The notes beneath the pieces are model-generated. The model had not been told where the DNA came from, did not search any database, and saw only the letters and a list, made by a program, of their open reading frames with translations. From contig OY969884.1 in assembly GCA_963704295.1 (NCBI GenBank), positions 620,001-684,000 of the forward strand: DNA of 64,000 nt, read 5' to 3'. Below are positions 52,955 through 61,351 of this stretch, piece by piece. Each line of letters opens with the position of its first letter. The first letter of the stretch is position 1. The DNA is from JACCVL01 sp963704295 (lineage in GTDB: Bacteria; Actinomycetota; Actinomycetes; Propionibacteriales; Nocardioidaceae). A program made the translations under genes and the position numbers.

Positions 52955-54400
52955 TCACGGGTTGGCCCGCGTCATCTGGTCCGCCGGGGCCTCCTCGGCG
53001 GCATCGTCGTCGGAGCCGCTGCTGCCCGCCGCCCGCCTCCCGTCGACGCCGTCCGACGGCTCGTCGGCCCCGGTGGTGTGGTCACCGACGCGCCCGGCGC
53101 TCTCTTCCCCGGCCTCCCCGGCCTCCAGCCGTTGCACGAGCACCGCGCCGATCCGGTTCCGTCGCCCGACCGGTGCCTGCGCCTCGAGCCGCAGGCCCTC
53201 GATCTCGACCACGCTGCCGGCGATCGGGACTCGGCCGAGGTGCTTGGCCAGCAACCCGCCGACCGAGTCGACGTCCTCGTCGTCCACCGGCACCCCGAAC
53301 AGGTCACCGAGGTCGTCGATGGGGAACCGCGCGCTCACCCGGACCACGCCGTTGGCGAGCCGCTCCACGGCGTCCGGCTCCACGTCGTACTCGTCGGTGA
53401 TCTCGCCGACGATCTCCTCGAGGATGTCCTCGATCGTCACCATGCCGGCGGTGCCGCCGTACTCGTCCACGACGACCGCGACGTGCATCCGCTGGGTCTG
53501 CATCTCCCGCAGCAGCCCGTCCACCGGCTTCGAGTCAGGGACGAACAGGCACGTGCGCATCACCTTCTCGACCCGCTCGGTCGACTCGGCGTCGTGGTTG
53601 TCGAAGACGCGCCGGACCGCGTCCTTGAGATAGGCCATGCCGACGACGTCGTCGAGGTTCTCCCCCACCACCGGGATCCGGCTGTAGCCGGAGCGCAGGG
53701 CGAGCGACATCGTCTGACGAAGAGTCTTGGTCCGCTCGATCACCACCATGTCGGTCCGCGGGACCATCACCTCGCGGACCAGGGTGTCGCCGAGCTCGAA
53801 GACCGAGTGGATCATCTTGCGCTCGCCGGACTCGATCAGCGCGCTCTGCTCGGCGAGGTCGACCATCTCGCGCAGCTCGGCCTCGGACGCGAACGGTCCC
53901 TCGGCGAACCCCTTGCCCGGGGTCAGCGCGTTCCCGGCCAGGATCAGCACCCGAGCGATCGGGCCGAGCACCCGGGTGGTGGCGACCGCGGGTCCGGCCG
54001 CCCACAGCGCCACCCGCTCCGCGTGCTGGCGGCCGAGGGTGCGTGGCGCCACCCCGATCACCACGTACGAGACCACGACCATGACCCCGGCCGCGATCAG
54101 GATGCGCTTGACCCAGGAGTCGAATGCGTCGGCGATCACCAGCGCGACCAGGACGACGGCGGTGGTCTCCAGGACCATGCGCAGCAGCAGCACCGAGTTG
54201 AGGTAGCGGGGCGGGTCCTCCGCGACCGTCAGCAGCCGCTGCGCGCCGCGCCGCTCCTCCCGCGCCAGCTCGGCGGCGCGCGCCTTGGAGAACGACGACA
54301 GCGCGGCCTCGGCGCTGGCCAGCAGACCCGCCAGGACGACGAGCCCGCCGGCGATGCCGAGCAGCCAGGCATCCACCTGCCAGGCTTGGCCTCCGCTCAT
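52955..54400 (-). CDS. CorC/HlyC-family membrane protein with CBS domains
   Basis: A 481-residue protein. An N-terminal DUF21/CNNM region has three to four hydrophobic segments (LLGIAGGLVVLAGLLASAEA, MVLETTAVVLVALVIADAF, IAAGVMVVVSYVVIGVA). Two CBS domains (VREVMVPRTDMVVIERT, HVAVVVDEYGGTAGMVTIED) and a C-terminal transporter-associated domain follow. Members affect magnesium or cobalt transport. The last 60 residues are a Ser/Ala/Asp-rich tail. ATG 54400 overlaps ybeY by ATGA. Confidence 0.92.
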   Translation of the reverse strand: MSGGQAWQVDAWLLGIAGGLVVLAGLLASAEAALSSFSKARAAELAREERRGAQRLLTVAEDPPRYLNSVLLLRMVLETTAVVLVALVIADAFDSWVKRILIAAGVMVVVSYVVIGVAPRTLGRQHAERVALWAAGPAVATTRVLGPIARVLILAGNALTPGKGFAEGPFASEAELREMVDLAEQSALIESGERKMIHSVFELGDTLVREVMVPRTDMVVIERTKTLRQTMSLALRSGYSRIPVVGENLDDVVGMAYLKDAVRRVFDNHDAESTERVEKVMRTCLFVPDSKPVDGLLREMQTQRMHVAVVVDEYGGTAGMVTIEDILEEIVGEITDEYDVEPDAVERLANGVVRVSARFPIDDLGDLFGVPVDDEDVDSVGGLLAKHLGRVPIAGSVVEIEGLRLEAQAPVGRRNRIGAVLVQRLEAGEAGEESAGRVGDHTTGADEPSDGVDGRRAAGSSGSDDDAAEEAPADQMTRANP

Positions 54401-54894
54401 CGCGGTGGCGTCTCGTCGGCGAGCGGCTGGCCCTCGCGCACGCCCTGCCACTCGGCGAGCAGCCGCGCCTGGAGGGCGAACATCTCCCGGTGCTCGTCGG
54501 GCTCGGCGTGGTCGTAGCCCAGCAGGTGCAGAATGCCGTGCACGGTGAGCAGGCCGGTCTCGTCGGCCACCGAGTGGCCGTGCTCGCCCGCCTGGCGGGC
54601 GGCCACCGTCGGGCACAGCGCGAGGTCGCCGAGGTAGCCGTCCGGCAGGTCCTCGACGGCACCGTCGGCGTGCCCCGGGGTCAGCTCGTCCATCGGAAAG
54701 GCGAGCACGTCGGTCGGTCCAGTGGCGTCCATCCACTGCTCGTTGAGCCGGCTGATCGTCTCCTCGTCCACCAACCGCAGGCACATCTCGATGCGCGGGT
54801 GCAGCCGCATCCGGTCCAGCACGAAGCGGGACAGCCGGGCCAGCTCGGCGACGTCGACGTCGGTGCCGGACTCGTCGAGCACCTCGACGCTCAT
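54397..54894 (-). CDS. ybeY: Endoribonuclease YbeY
   Basis: A 165-residue rRNA-maturation endoribonuclease with the zinc motif HGILHLLGYDHAEPDE near residue 120 and the conserved TDVLAFPMDE. It overlaps phoH upstream and corC downstream by 4 nt each, a tightly coupled operon. Confidence 0.95.
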   Translation of the reverse strand: MSVEVLDESGTDVDVAELARLSRFVLDRMRLHPRIEMCLRLVDEETISRLNEQWMDATGPTDVLAFPMDELTPGHADGAVEDLPDGYLGDLALCPTVAARQAGEHGHSVADETGLLTVHGILHLLGYDHAEPDEHREMFALQARLLAEWQGVREGQPLADETPPR

Positions 54895-55979
54895 CGCTGC
54901 CCCGGTCCGCGAGAGGTGCCGGGCGAGCCACTTCCGCCTCCGGGCGACCCCTTGCCCCCGTCGCCGAAGGCACTGTGCTGCGAGTCGCCGAAGGCGATCC
55001 GGCGCTGTTCCTCGTAGCTGTCGTAGGCGGCGACGATCCGACCGACCAGCTTGTGTCGCACCACGTCGTGCGCACCCAGCAGGGAGAAGTGCACGTCGCG
55101 GACATCGTCGAGGATGTCGCGGACGATCCGCAGGCCGGACCGGGTGCCGTCGGGCAGGTCCACCTGTGTGACGTCGCCGGTGACGACCATCCGAGAGCCG
55201 AAGCCGAGTCGGGTGAGGAACATCTTCATCTGCTCTGGCGAGGTGTTCTGTGCCTCGTCCAGGATGATGAAGGCGTCGTTGAGGGTGCGCCCGCGCATGT
55301 ACGCCAGCGGGGCGACCTCGATGGTCCCGGCGGTGAGCAGCTTCGGGATCGTCTCCGGGTCGAGCATGTCGTGCAGCGCGTCGTACAACGGCCGGAGGTA
55401 CGGGTCGATCTTCTCGCTCAGCGTCCCGGGCAGGAAGCCGAGCCGCTCGCCGGCCTCGACCGCCGGCCGGGTCAGGATGATCCGGTTGACCTCCTTGGCC
55501 TGCAGCGCCTGGACCGCCTTGGCCATCGCGAGGTAGGTCTTGCCGGTGCCGGCCGGGCCGATCCCGAACACGATCGTGTGCTTGTCGATGGCGTCGACGT
55601 AGCGCTTCTGGTTCAGGGTCTTGGGGCGGATCGTACGGCCGCGGTTGGACAGGATGTTCAGGCTCAGCACGTCGGCCGGCCGCTCCTGCGTCTCGGTGCG
55701 CAGCATCGAGATGGTCCGCTCGACCAGCTCCGCGGTCAGTCCCTGGCCGGTACGGATGAGCGTGACCATCTCGTCGAGCAGCCGCTCCACGAGCGCTGCC
55801 TCGGCGGGCTCCCCGGCGATCGTCACCGTGTTCCCGCGGGAGTGGATGTCGGCGGCGAACTCGCGCTCGACGATGCGGAGGAACTCGTCCCGTGGGCCGA
55901 GCAGCGACACCATCGGGATGCTGGACGGCACGATCACCGTGTGCTGGTGCACCGTGGTCTCGGTCGGATTCTCGGACAT
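54891..55979 (-). CDS. phoH: PhoH-family ATPase
   Basis: A 362-residue PhoH-like ATPase with an N-terminal KH-like region, Walker A GPAGTGKTYLAMA (about residue 145) and Walker B AFIILDEAQNTSPEQ. A Gly/Ser-rich tail follows. It functions with YbeY in RNA handling by family. A TAGCAT -10 lies about 55 nt upstream of ATG 55979. It is the first gene of the phoH-ybeY-corC-era run. Confidence 0.94.
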   Translation of the reverse strand: MSENPTETTVHQHTVIVPSSIPMVSLLGPRDEFLRIVEREFAADIHSRGNTVTIAGEPAEAALVERLLDEMVTLIRTGQGLTAELVERTISMLRTETQERPADVLSLNILSNRGRTIRPKTLNQKRYVDAIDKHTIVFGIGPAGTGKTYLAMAKAVQALQAKEVNRIILTRPAVEAGERLGFLPGTLSEKIDPYLRPLYDALHDMLDPETIPKLLTAGTIEVAPLAYMRGRTLNDAFIILDEAQNTSPEQMKMFLTRLGFGSRMVVTGDVTQVDLPDGTRSGLRIVRDILDDVRDVHFSLLGAHDVVRHKLVGRIVAAYDSYEEQRRIAFGDSQHSAFGDGGKGSPGGGSGSPGTSRGPGQR

Positions 55980-56112
55980 CGGCGCCCCCGGTGGGGCCGT
56001 CCTCCTGTGGCTCGGCGACGTACGGACCGCTCCATGCTACGGGCTGTCGCCCCGCTTCCGCTCCTTCGTTCCCACCCGCACAGCCCCCGCCCAGCCCCCG
56101 CCCACGCCGCCG

Positions 56113-56194
56113 CCCTCCCGCCCACGATCCGCGACTTCTGCAGGGCGGGATCCCCGCTTGACGCTGCAAAACTCGCGGATCGTGGGCGGGAGGG
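56113..56194. repeat. Dispersed inverted repeat, copy E
   Basis: Arms 56113-56143 and 56164-56194 pair over 31 bp with two mismatches and a 20-nt loop. Beyond the shared core, the outer stem (CCCTCCCG/CGGGAGGG) is private to this copy. It begins 13 bp past the HIT gene stop and probably ends its transcript. Confidence 0.9.
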
Positions 56195-56206
56195 GTCAGC
56201 GGGGGG

Positions 56207-56566
56207 TCAGCCGGGGGGCCAGCCCAGCTCCCGGCCGCCCAGCACGTGCGCATGGCAGTGGAAGACGGTCTGGTGCGCCCGCGAGCCGGTGTTGAGGACG
56301 ACCCGGTAGCCGTCGCCGAGCCCCTCGGCGAGGGCGATGTCGGCGACCGCTCGGCTGATCGCCACCACGTCGTCGGGGTCGGCCTCGACCAGCGAGGCGA
56401 GATCGGGGGCGTGTCGCCGCGGGATCACCAGCACATGCGTGGGCGCCTGCGGGTTGACGTCCCGAAACGCCACCGTGCGGTCGGACTCGTGCACCACATC
56501 GGCAGGCACCGCACCGCTGACGATCTTGCAGAACAGGCAGTCCGGGTCCGGTTGGTCGTCGGGCAT
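56207..56566 (-). CDS. HIT-family protein (histidine triad)
   Basis: A 119-residue HIT hydrolase/transferase. The N-terminal CLFCKIVSGAVPADVVHESD and the triad HQTVFHCHAHVLGG are typical of HinT-like purine nucleoside phosphoramidases. It has CxxC (CLFC) but no clear second zinc pair. GCAGGAG lies 6 nt before ATG 56566. Confidence 0.93.
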   Translation of the reverse strand: MPDDQPDPDCLFCKIVSGAVPADVVHESDRTVAFRDVNPQAPTHVLVIPRRHAPDLASLVEADPDDVVAISRAVADIALAEGLGDGYRVVLNTGSRAHQTVFHCHAHVLGGRELGWPPG

Positions 56567-56647
56567 GGGCGCTCCTGCCTCGAATCGGGCGCTGCGGCGG
56601 GTCGACCGCGGTGTCAACCGGTGTGGCGCCTCGCGCGTCGTATCAGC

Positions 56648-57244
56648 GTGACGGCAATGTACTCGGAGGCCGGGGCCCTGCCCGGCCCGGCGGCGGACCG
56701 GACCGGTCCCCGAGAGGTGGTGCCGGCGGTGCGCACCGGGTCGGACGCGAGCGCCACCGCCGACGAGGCGGTGGAGGCGCTGTACGCCGCGCACTGGACC
56801 TCCCTGGTCCGCCTCGCCGCCCTGCTGCTGCGCGACACCCGCGCCGCCGAGGACGTCACCCAGGACGCGTTCGTCGCAATGCACGGGCGCTGGGACCGGC
56901 TCCGGGAGCCGGACCGCGCCCTCGCCTACCTGCGGCGCAGCGTGGTCAACGGCTGCCGCAGCCGGCAGCGCCGTTCGGCGGTGGCCGCCCGCCATCGGCC
57001 GGAGCCCCCCGGTGACGCCGCGAGCGCCGAGTCGGCGGTGCTGGCGACCGAGCGCCGACAGACGGTGCTGGCAGCCGTGAGCCGGCTCCCCCGCCGGCAG
57101 CGCGAGGTGCTCGTGCTGCGGCACTGGCTCGACCTGTCCGAGGCCGACATCGCCGCGACCCTCGGGATCTCGCGCGGGTCGGTCAAGTCCCACTCCTCGC
57201 GCGGTCTCGACAACCTGCGCAAGACCCTGGAGCACGACGCATGA
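56648..57244 (+). CDS. ECF sigma factor, SigE family-like
   Basis: A 198-residue sigma factor with region 2 (LYAAHWTSLVRLAALLLRDT, AEDVTQDAFVAMHGRWDRL) and region 4 (LSRLPRRQREVLVLRHWLDL, ISRGSVKSHSSRGLDNLRKT, adjusted for gaps). Regions 1 and 3 are missing. GTG 56648 or ATG 56657 can serve as start; neither has a strong ribosome site. ATGA overlap with the following membrane protein suggests that the latter is its partner. Confidence 0.88.
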   Translation: MTAMYSEAGALPGPAADRTGPREVVPAVRTGSDASATADEAVEALYAAHWTSLVRLAALLLRDTRAAEDVTQDAFVAMHGRWDRLREPDRALAYLRRSVVNGCRSRQRRSAVAARHRPEPPGDAASAESAVLATERRQTVLAAVSRLPRRQREVLVLRHWLDLSEADIAATLGISRGSVKSHSSRGLDNLRKTLEHDA

Positions 57245-58260
57245 GCAGCCACCGCCCCGACGGCACCGAGCCGACGACCGACCCGACCGAGCAGGAGCTG
57301 CACGCGGCTCTCCGGACCGCTGGCGAGTCGGTGCACCCGACCGACCGGCTCGGCGCCATCCGGGCCCGTACGCAGGGCGCGACCGAGCCCGTCGGTCCCT
57401 CGTGGTGGAACCGCCCGTGGCTGCTCGCTGCGGGGACCGGCGTGGTCGCCGCCTCGGTCGTCACCGCCGCGGTGGTCCTGACCAGCACCACGGCCGACGA
57501 CCCGCTGGTGTCCGACGATCCGCCGCCGGAGGGCACCGTCTCGCACGAGGTGACGATCTACGAGGTGGGTGAGGTCGGCGGCCGGCCCTGGCTGTTCCCG
57601 GAGACGGTGCCGGCCGAGGGCACCGGACAGCCCGCCGAGGACGCGGTGCGGGCGCTGCTGGAGTCCTCGTCCGGTGAGGACCGGACGAACCTGTGGGCGA
57701 CCCTGCCCGACGACGTCGACGTGACGTCGGTCCGCATCGACGCCGACTCCGCGGTGGTCGACCTGACCGGACTCGACCCGGCCGCCGGCGTCGACGGCTC
57801 GTGGGCGTTCGAACCCGCCCTGGGCGCCCAGCAGCTGGTCTGGACCGTGCAGGCGGCCCTGCACACCACCGTCATCCCGGTCGTCGTCACCGTCGACGGA
57901 GAGCCCGTCGCCGAGCCGCTCCTGGACGGGGTGGTCCCGACCGAGCTCACCACGGCCGACCCCAGCGTCCTGTCACCCGTGCTCATCGAGACACCGATCG
58001 ACGGGGCCTCCGTCGCCAGCCCGGTCCGGATCAGGGGCACCAGCGACACCTTCGAGGCCAACGTGGTCTGGGAGGTGGCCGGCCAGGACGGCGGCGTCGC
58101 CCAGGGCGGCACCACGATGGGCGGCACCCTCGGCAACCGGAGGCCGTTCACGGTGACCGTCGACCTGCCGCCGGGGACCTACACGTTCCGCGCGTACGCC
58201 GACGACATGGAGACCGGGGGCGTGTTCGCCGAGGACGCCGCCACCTTCACCGTCGAGTAG
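57241..58260 (+). CDS. Membrane protein with GerMN and Gmad2 domains, partner of the ECF sigma factor
   Basis: A 339-residue protein. Residues 1-57 are cytosolic, 59-80 form one membrane helix (WLLAAGTGVVAASVVTAAVV), 105-235 are a GerMN-type domain (PAEDAVRALLESSSGEDR, VVDLTGLDPAAG, LGAQQLVWTVQAALHT) and 250-339 a Gmad2 Ig-like domain (IETPIDGASVASPVRIRGTS). This topology is that of a one-pass receptor; the short inside part may act as an anti-sigma element, which is inference. Confidence 0.82.
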   Translation: MSSHRPDGTEPTTDPTEQELHAALRTAGESVHPTDRLGAIRARTQGATEPVGPSWWNRPWLLAAGTGVVAASVVTAAVVLTSTTADDPLVSDDPPPEGTVSHEVTIYEVGEVGGRPWLFPETVPAEGTGQPAEDAVRALLESSSGEDRTNLWATLPDDVDVTSVRIDADSAVVDLTGLDPAAGVDGSWAFEPALGAQQLVWTVQAALHTTVIPVVVTVDGEPVAEPLLDGVVPTELTTADPSVLSPVLIETPIDGASVASPVRIRGTSDTFEANVVWEVAGQDGGVAQGGTTMGGTLGNRRPFTVTVDLPPGTYTFRAYADDMETGGVFAEDAATFTVE

Positions 58261-58269
58261 TCGACCAAG

Positions 58270-59004
58270 TCATCGCCAGCGCCCGCCGGCCAACACGACT
58301 CCGGCGGCGACCGGCCCGGCGGTGGACGTGCGCAGCACCGTGTCCCCCAGCCGGACGGCGGCCGCCGGACCGCCGAGTCGGTCGAGCTCGGCCTCGCCGA
58401 TCCCGCCCTCGGGACCGACCACCAGCACCAGCTCGCCGCGGGCGGGAACCGGGAGCTCGGCCAGCCGCCGCTCGGCGGCCTCGTGCAGCACGGCTCCCAC
58501 GTCGGCCGCGGCCAGCAACCGGGCCACCTCGGCGGTGTCGGCCACCTCGGCGACCTCGCAGAACCACGACCGCCGGGCCTGCTTGCTCGCCTCGTGCGCC
58601 CAGGCTCGCCACTTGGTCACCAGCCGCTCGCCGCGCTCGCCCGACGCCCGGGCCTGGCTGCGCTCGGCCGCCCAGGGGATCACGCGGTCCACGCCGACCT
58701 CGGCCAGGCCCTGCACCGCCAGCTCGGCCCGCTCCCGCTTCGGCACCGCCTGCACGACCGTGAGCCGCAGGTCCGGCGCCGGCGCGGTGCCGCGCGCCTG
58801 CACGGCGACCTCCACGCAGCGGCGGTCCGCGGCCAGCACCGTCCCCTCGACGTACGCCCCGCGCCCGTCGGTGACGCGTACCCGCTCGCCGGCCGAGATC
58901 CGGCGCACCACCGCGGCGTGGTGCGCCTCCGCCCCCTCGAGCCGGACCGGTGCAGCCGCGTCGCCGGGACCGAACCCCGGCACCCAGAAGACCGGAAGCG
59001 TCAT
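58270..59004 (-). CDS. rsmE: 16S rRNA m3U1498 methyltransferase
   Basis: A 244-residue SPOUT methyltransferase. The knot motifs are VLVVGPEGGIGEAELDRLG and RLGDTVLRTSTAGPVAAG. The N-terminal PUA-like domain has GAEAHHAAVVRRISAGERVR. It starts 8 nt after dnaJ in the hrcA-dnaJ-rsmE operon, a common order. Confidence 0.94.
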   Translation of the reverse strand: MTLPVFWVPGFGPGDAAAPVRLEGAEAHHAAVVRRISAGERVRVTDGRGAYVEGTVLAADRRCVEVAVQARGTAPAPDLRLTVVQAVPKRERAELAVQGLAEVGVDRVIPWAAERSQARASGERGERLVTKWRAWAHEASKQARRSWFCEVAEVADTAEVARLLAAADVGAVLHEAAERRLAELPVPARGELVLVVGPEGGIGEAELDRLGGPAAAVRLGDTVLRTSTAGPVAAGVVLAGGRWR

Positions 59005-59012
59005 GGCGTGTC

Positions 59013-60158
59013 TCAGCGGGCGCCGAAGGCGTCCCGGAGCCGCCCGAACATGCTCTTGTGCGCGGGCACGAACTGCCCCGCCGGACGCTCCTCGTCCCGC
59101 AGCACCGCCAGCCGGCGCAGCAACTCGGCCTGCTCACCGTCGAGCCGGGTGGGGGTGTCCACCACGACCCGGACCACGAGGTCGCCCCGGCCGGTCCCGC
59201 GCAGCCGGGGGACGCCGCGACCGCGTACGGTCAGCGACTCCCCGGACTGGGTGCCGGCCCGCACCTCGACCGGGACCGACCGGGGCACGTCCGGCGTGCC
59301 GGTGTCCGCCTCCAGCGTGGGCAGGTCGATGGTGGTGCCCAGCGCAGCGGCGGTCATCGGGACGTGCACGTCACACATCAAGTCATCGCCCCGCCGGGTG
59401 AAGGTGTCGTGCGGAGCGACGTCGAGCTCGACGTACAGGTCACCGGCCGGCCCTCCGCCCGGCCCGACCTCGCCCTGACCGGCGAGCTGGATGCGGGTCC
59501 CGCTGTCAACCCCGGACGGGACCTTGACCGTCAGGGTGCGGCGCGAGCGCACCCGGCCGTCACCGCTGCACTCCGGGCACGGGTTGGGGATGACGGTGCC
59601 GAAGCCTCGGCAGACCGGGCACGGCCGTGCGGTGCGCACCTCGCCGAGGAAGGAGCGCTGCACCTGCGTCACCTCACCACGTCCGCGACAGGTGTCACAG
59701 GAGACCGGCTGCGAACCCTCCGCGGCACCCGACCCCGCACAGCGGCCGCAGACCACCGCGGTGTCGACGGTCAGCTCCTGGGTGGTGCCGAAAGCCGCCT
59801 CGGCGAGCTCCACCTCGAGCCGGATCAGCGCGTCCTGTCCGCGCCGGGTGCGTGGTCGCGGACCGCGGCTGCCGGACTGCCCGAAGAAGGCGTCCATGAT
59901 GTCGGTGAAGCTGAAGCCGGCACCGAAGCCGGCGCCACCCCCCGCCCCCAGCGGGTCGCCACCGCGGTCGTAGAGCTCCCGCTTGGACGGGTCGGACAGC
60001 ACCTCGTACGCGGCGGAGACCTCCTTGAACCGCTCCTGGGTCTCCGGATCCGGGTTGACGTCAGGGTGCAGCTGCCGCGCCAGCCGGCGGTAGGCCTTCT
60101 TGATCTGCTCGGGCGACGCGTCCCGGTCGACACCGAGAGTGGCGTAGTAGTCGCTCAT
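59013..60158 (-). CDS. dnaJ: Chaperone DnaJ
   Basis: A 381-residue type I DnaJ: J domain with HPD (ARQLHPDVNPDPE), Gly/Phe region, four CxxCxGxG zinc repeats (CGRCAGSG, CDTCRGRG, CPVCRGFG, CPECSGDG) and C-terminal substrate domains. It stimulates DnaK ATPase. As a second gene of the hrcA operon it corresponds to DnaJ2 of other actinobacteria. Confidence 0.95.
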   Translation of the reverse strand: MSDYYATLGVDRDASPEQIKKAYRRLARQLHPDVNPDPETQERFKEVSAAYEVLSDPSKRELYDRGGDPLGAGGGAGFGAGFSFTDIMDAFFGQSGSRGPRPRTRRGQDALIRLEVELAEAAFGTTQELTVDTAVVCGRCAGSGAAEGSQPVSCDTCRGRGEVTQVQRSFLGEVRTARPCPVCRGFGTVIPNPCPECSGDGRVRSRRTLTVKVPSGVDSGTRIQLAGQGEVGPGGGPAGDLYVELDVAPHDTFTRRGDDLMCDVHVPMTAAALGTTIDLPTLEADTGTPDVPRSVPVEVRAGTQSGESLTVRGRGVPRLRGTGRGDLVVRVVVDTPTRLDGEQAELLRRLAVLRDEERPAGQFVPAHKSMFGRLRDAFGAR

Positions 60159-60202
60159 GCTCCAGCCAGGGTTGGGAGTCGTCGGGGCAAGGTACGCGGG
60201 AA

Positions 60203-60224
60203 CGGGCCGGGCACGCGCGGCCCG
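60203..60224 (-). promoter_or_regulatory. Hairpin between hrcA and dnaJ
   Basis: CGGGCCG/CGGCCCG makes a 7-bp stem with an 8-nt loop, immediately after the hrcA stop. It could be a processing or partial-termination site setting the hrcA:dnaJ ratio. Confidence 0.4.
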
Positions 60225-60225
60225 G

Positions 60226-61248
60226 TCACTCGTCGGCCAGGGCGCGGCCGACGTAGCGCGCCACCGCGCGCACTGCGGCGATCGTGCCGGGGTAGTCCAT
60301 CCGGGTCGGGCCGACGATGCCCAGCGTGGCCAGCGCGTCGTGCTCGGGTCCGTAGCCGCTGGCGACCACCGACGTCGCCGACAGATCCGCGTAGGGCACC
60401 TCGTGGCCGATCCGGACGGTCACGGAGCTCGCCTCCCCGGCCTCGCCGAGCAGCTTGAGCAGCACGACGTGCTCCTCGAGCGCCTCCAGCAGCGGGCGCA
60501 GCGAGCGGTCGAACTCCTCGCCGAAGCGAGCCAGGTTCGCGGTGCCGCCGACCAGCACCCGCTCGTCGGACTTGTCGTCGGAGAACGCCTCCACCAGCGC
60601 GCTGACCACCACCGCCACCGTGGAGCGGTCCGTCGGCGCCACCGACTCCACCAGCTCGGTCACCAGCCGGGCGGCGTCCGGCAGCCGGGCGCCGAGGGCG
60701 ACGGTGTTCAGCCGGGCCCGCAGCTCGGCCACCAGCGTGTCCGAGACCGGAGCCGGCAGCTCGACCACGCGCTGCTCCACCCGCCCGGTGCTGGTGATCA
60801 GCACGAGCATCAGCCGGGTGGGGGCCATCACCACCAGCTCGACGTGGCGGACGGTGGAACGGGTCAGCGTGGGGTACTGGACGATCGCCACCTGCCGGGT
60901 CATCTGCGCGAGCAGCCGGACGCTGCGGTGCACCACGTCGTCCACGTCGACGGCCCCGTCGAGGAAGGAGGTGATGGCGCGCCGCTCCGGGGTGCTCAGC
61001 GGGCGCACGGTCGCCAGCCGGTCGACGAACAGCCGGTACCCCTTGTCCGTGGGCACCCGGCCGGCCGAGGTGTGCGGCTGGGCGATGAAGCCCTCCTCCT
61101 CCAGCGCGGCCATGTCGTTGCGGACCGTCGCCGGGGAGACTCCGAGCGAGTGCCGCTCGACCAGCGCCTTGGAGCCCACCGGCTCCCGGGTGGACACGTA
61201 GTCCTCGACGATCGCCCGGAGCACCGCCAGCTTGCGGTCGTCCAGCAC
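60226..61248 (-). CDS. hrcA: Heat-inducible transcription repressor HrcA
   Basis: A 340-residue repressor of class I heat-shock genes. The winged helix is EPVGSKALVERHSLGVSPAT followed by VRNDMAALEEEGFIAQPHTS; a GAF-like middle and a C-terminal dimerisation domain follow. GAGGAGG lies 4-5 nt before GTG 61248. A CIRCE element sits at its promoter, so it is autoregulated. Confidence 0.95.
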   Translation of the reverse strand: MLDDRKLAVLRAIVEDYVSTREPVGSKALVERHSLGVSPATVRNDMAALEEEGFIAQPHTSAGRVPTDKGYRLFVDRLATVRPLSTPERRAITSFLDGAVDVDDVVHRSVRLLAQMTRQVAIVQYPTLTRSTVRHVELVVMAPTRLMLVLITSTGRVEQRVVELPAPVSDTLVAELRARLNTVALGARLPDAARLVTELVESVAPTDRSTVAVVVSALVEAFSDDKSDERVLVGGTANLARFGEEFDRSLRPLLEALEEHVVLLKLLGEAGEASSVTVRIGHEVPYADLSATSVVASGYGPEHDALATLGIVGPTRMDYPGTIAAVRAVARYVGRALADE

Positions 61249-61315
61249 GGCACCCTCCTCGTCTCGGCCCAGCGGTCTGCCTGCTCACGCTCGCCCGGCG
61301 CGGGCACCGGTCCGT

Positions 61316-61346
61316 CTGGCACTCCGCGCAAGCGAGTGCCAGTCTA
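61316..61346 (-). promoter_or_regulatory. CIRCE operator and hrcA promoter
   Basis: CTGGCACTC (61316-61324), nine bases, then GAGTGCCAG (61334-61342): the CIRCE arrangement TTAGCACTC-N9-GAGTGCTAA with conserved inner GCACTC/GAGTGC. On the minus strand TAGACT (61346-61341) is the -10, so HrcA binding overlaps transcription start. Confidence 0.88.
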
Positions 61347-61351
61347 CGACG

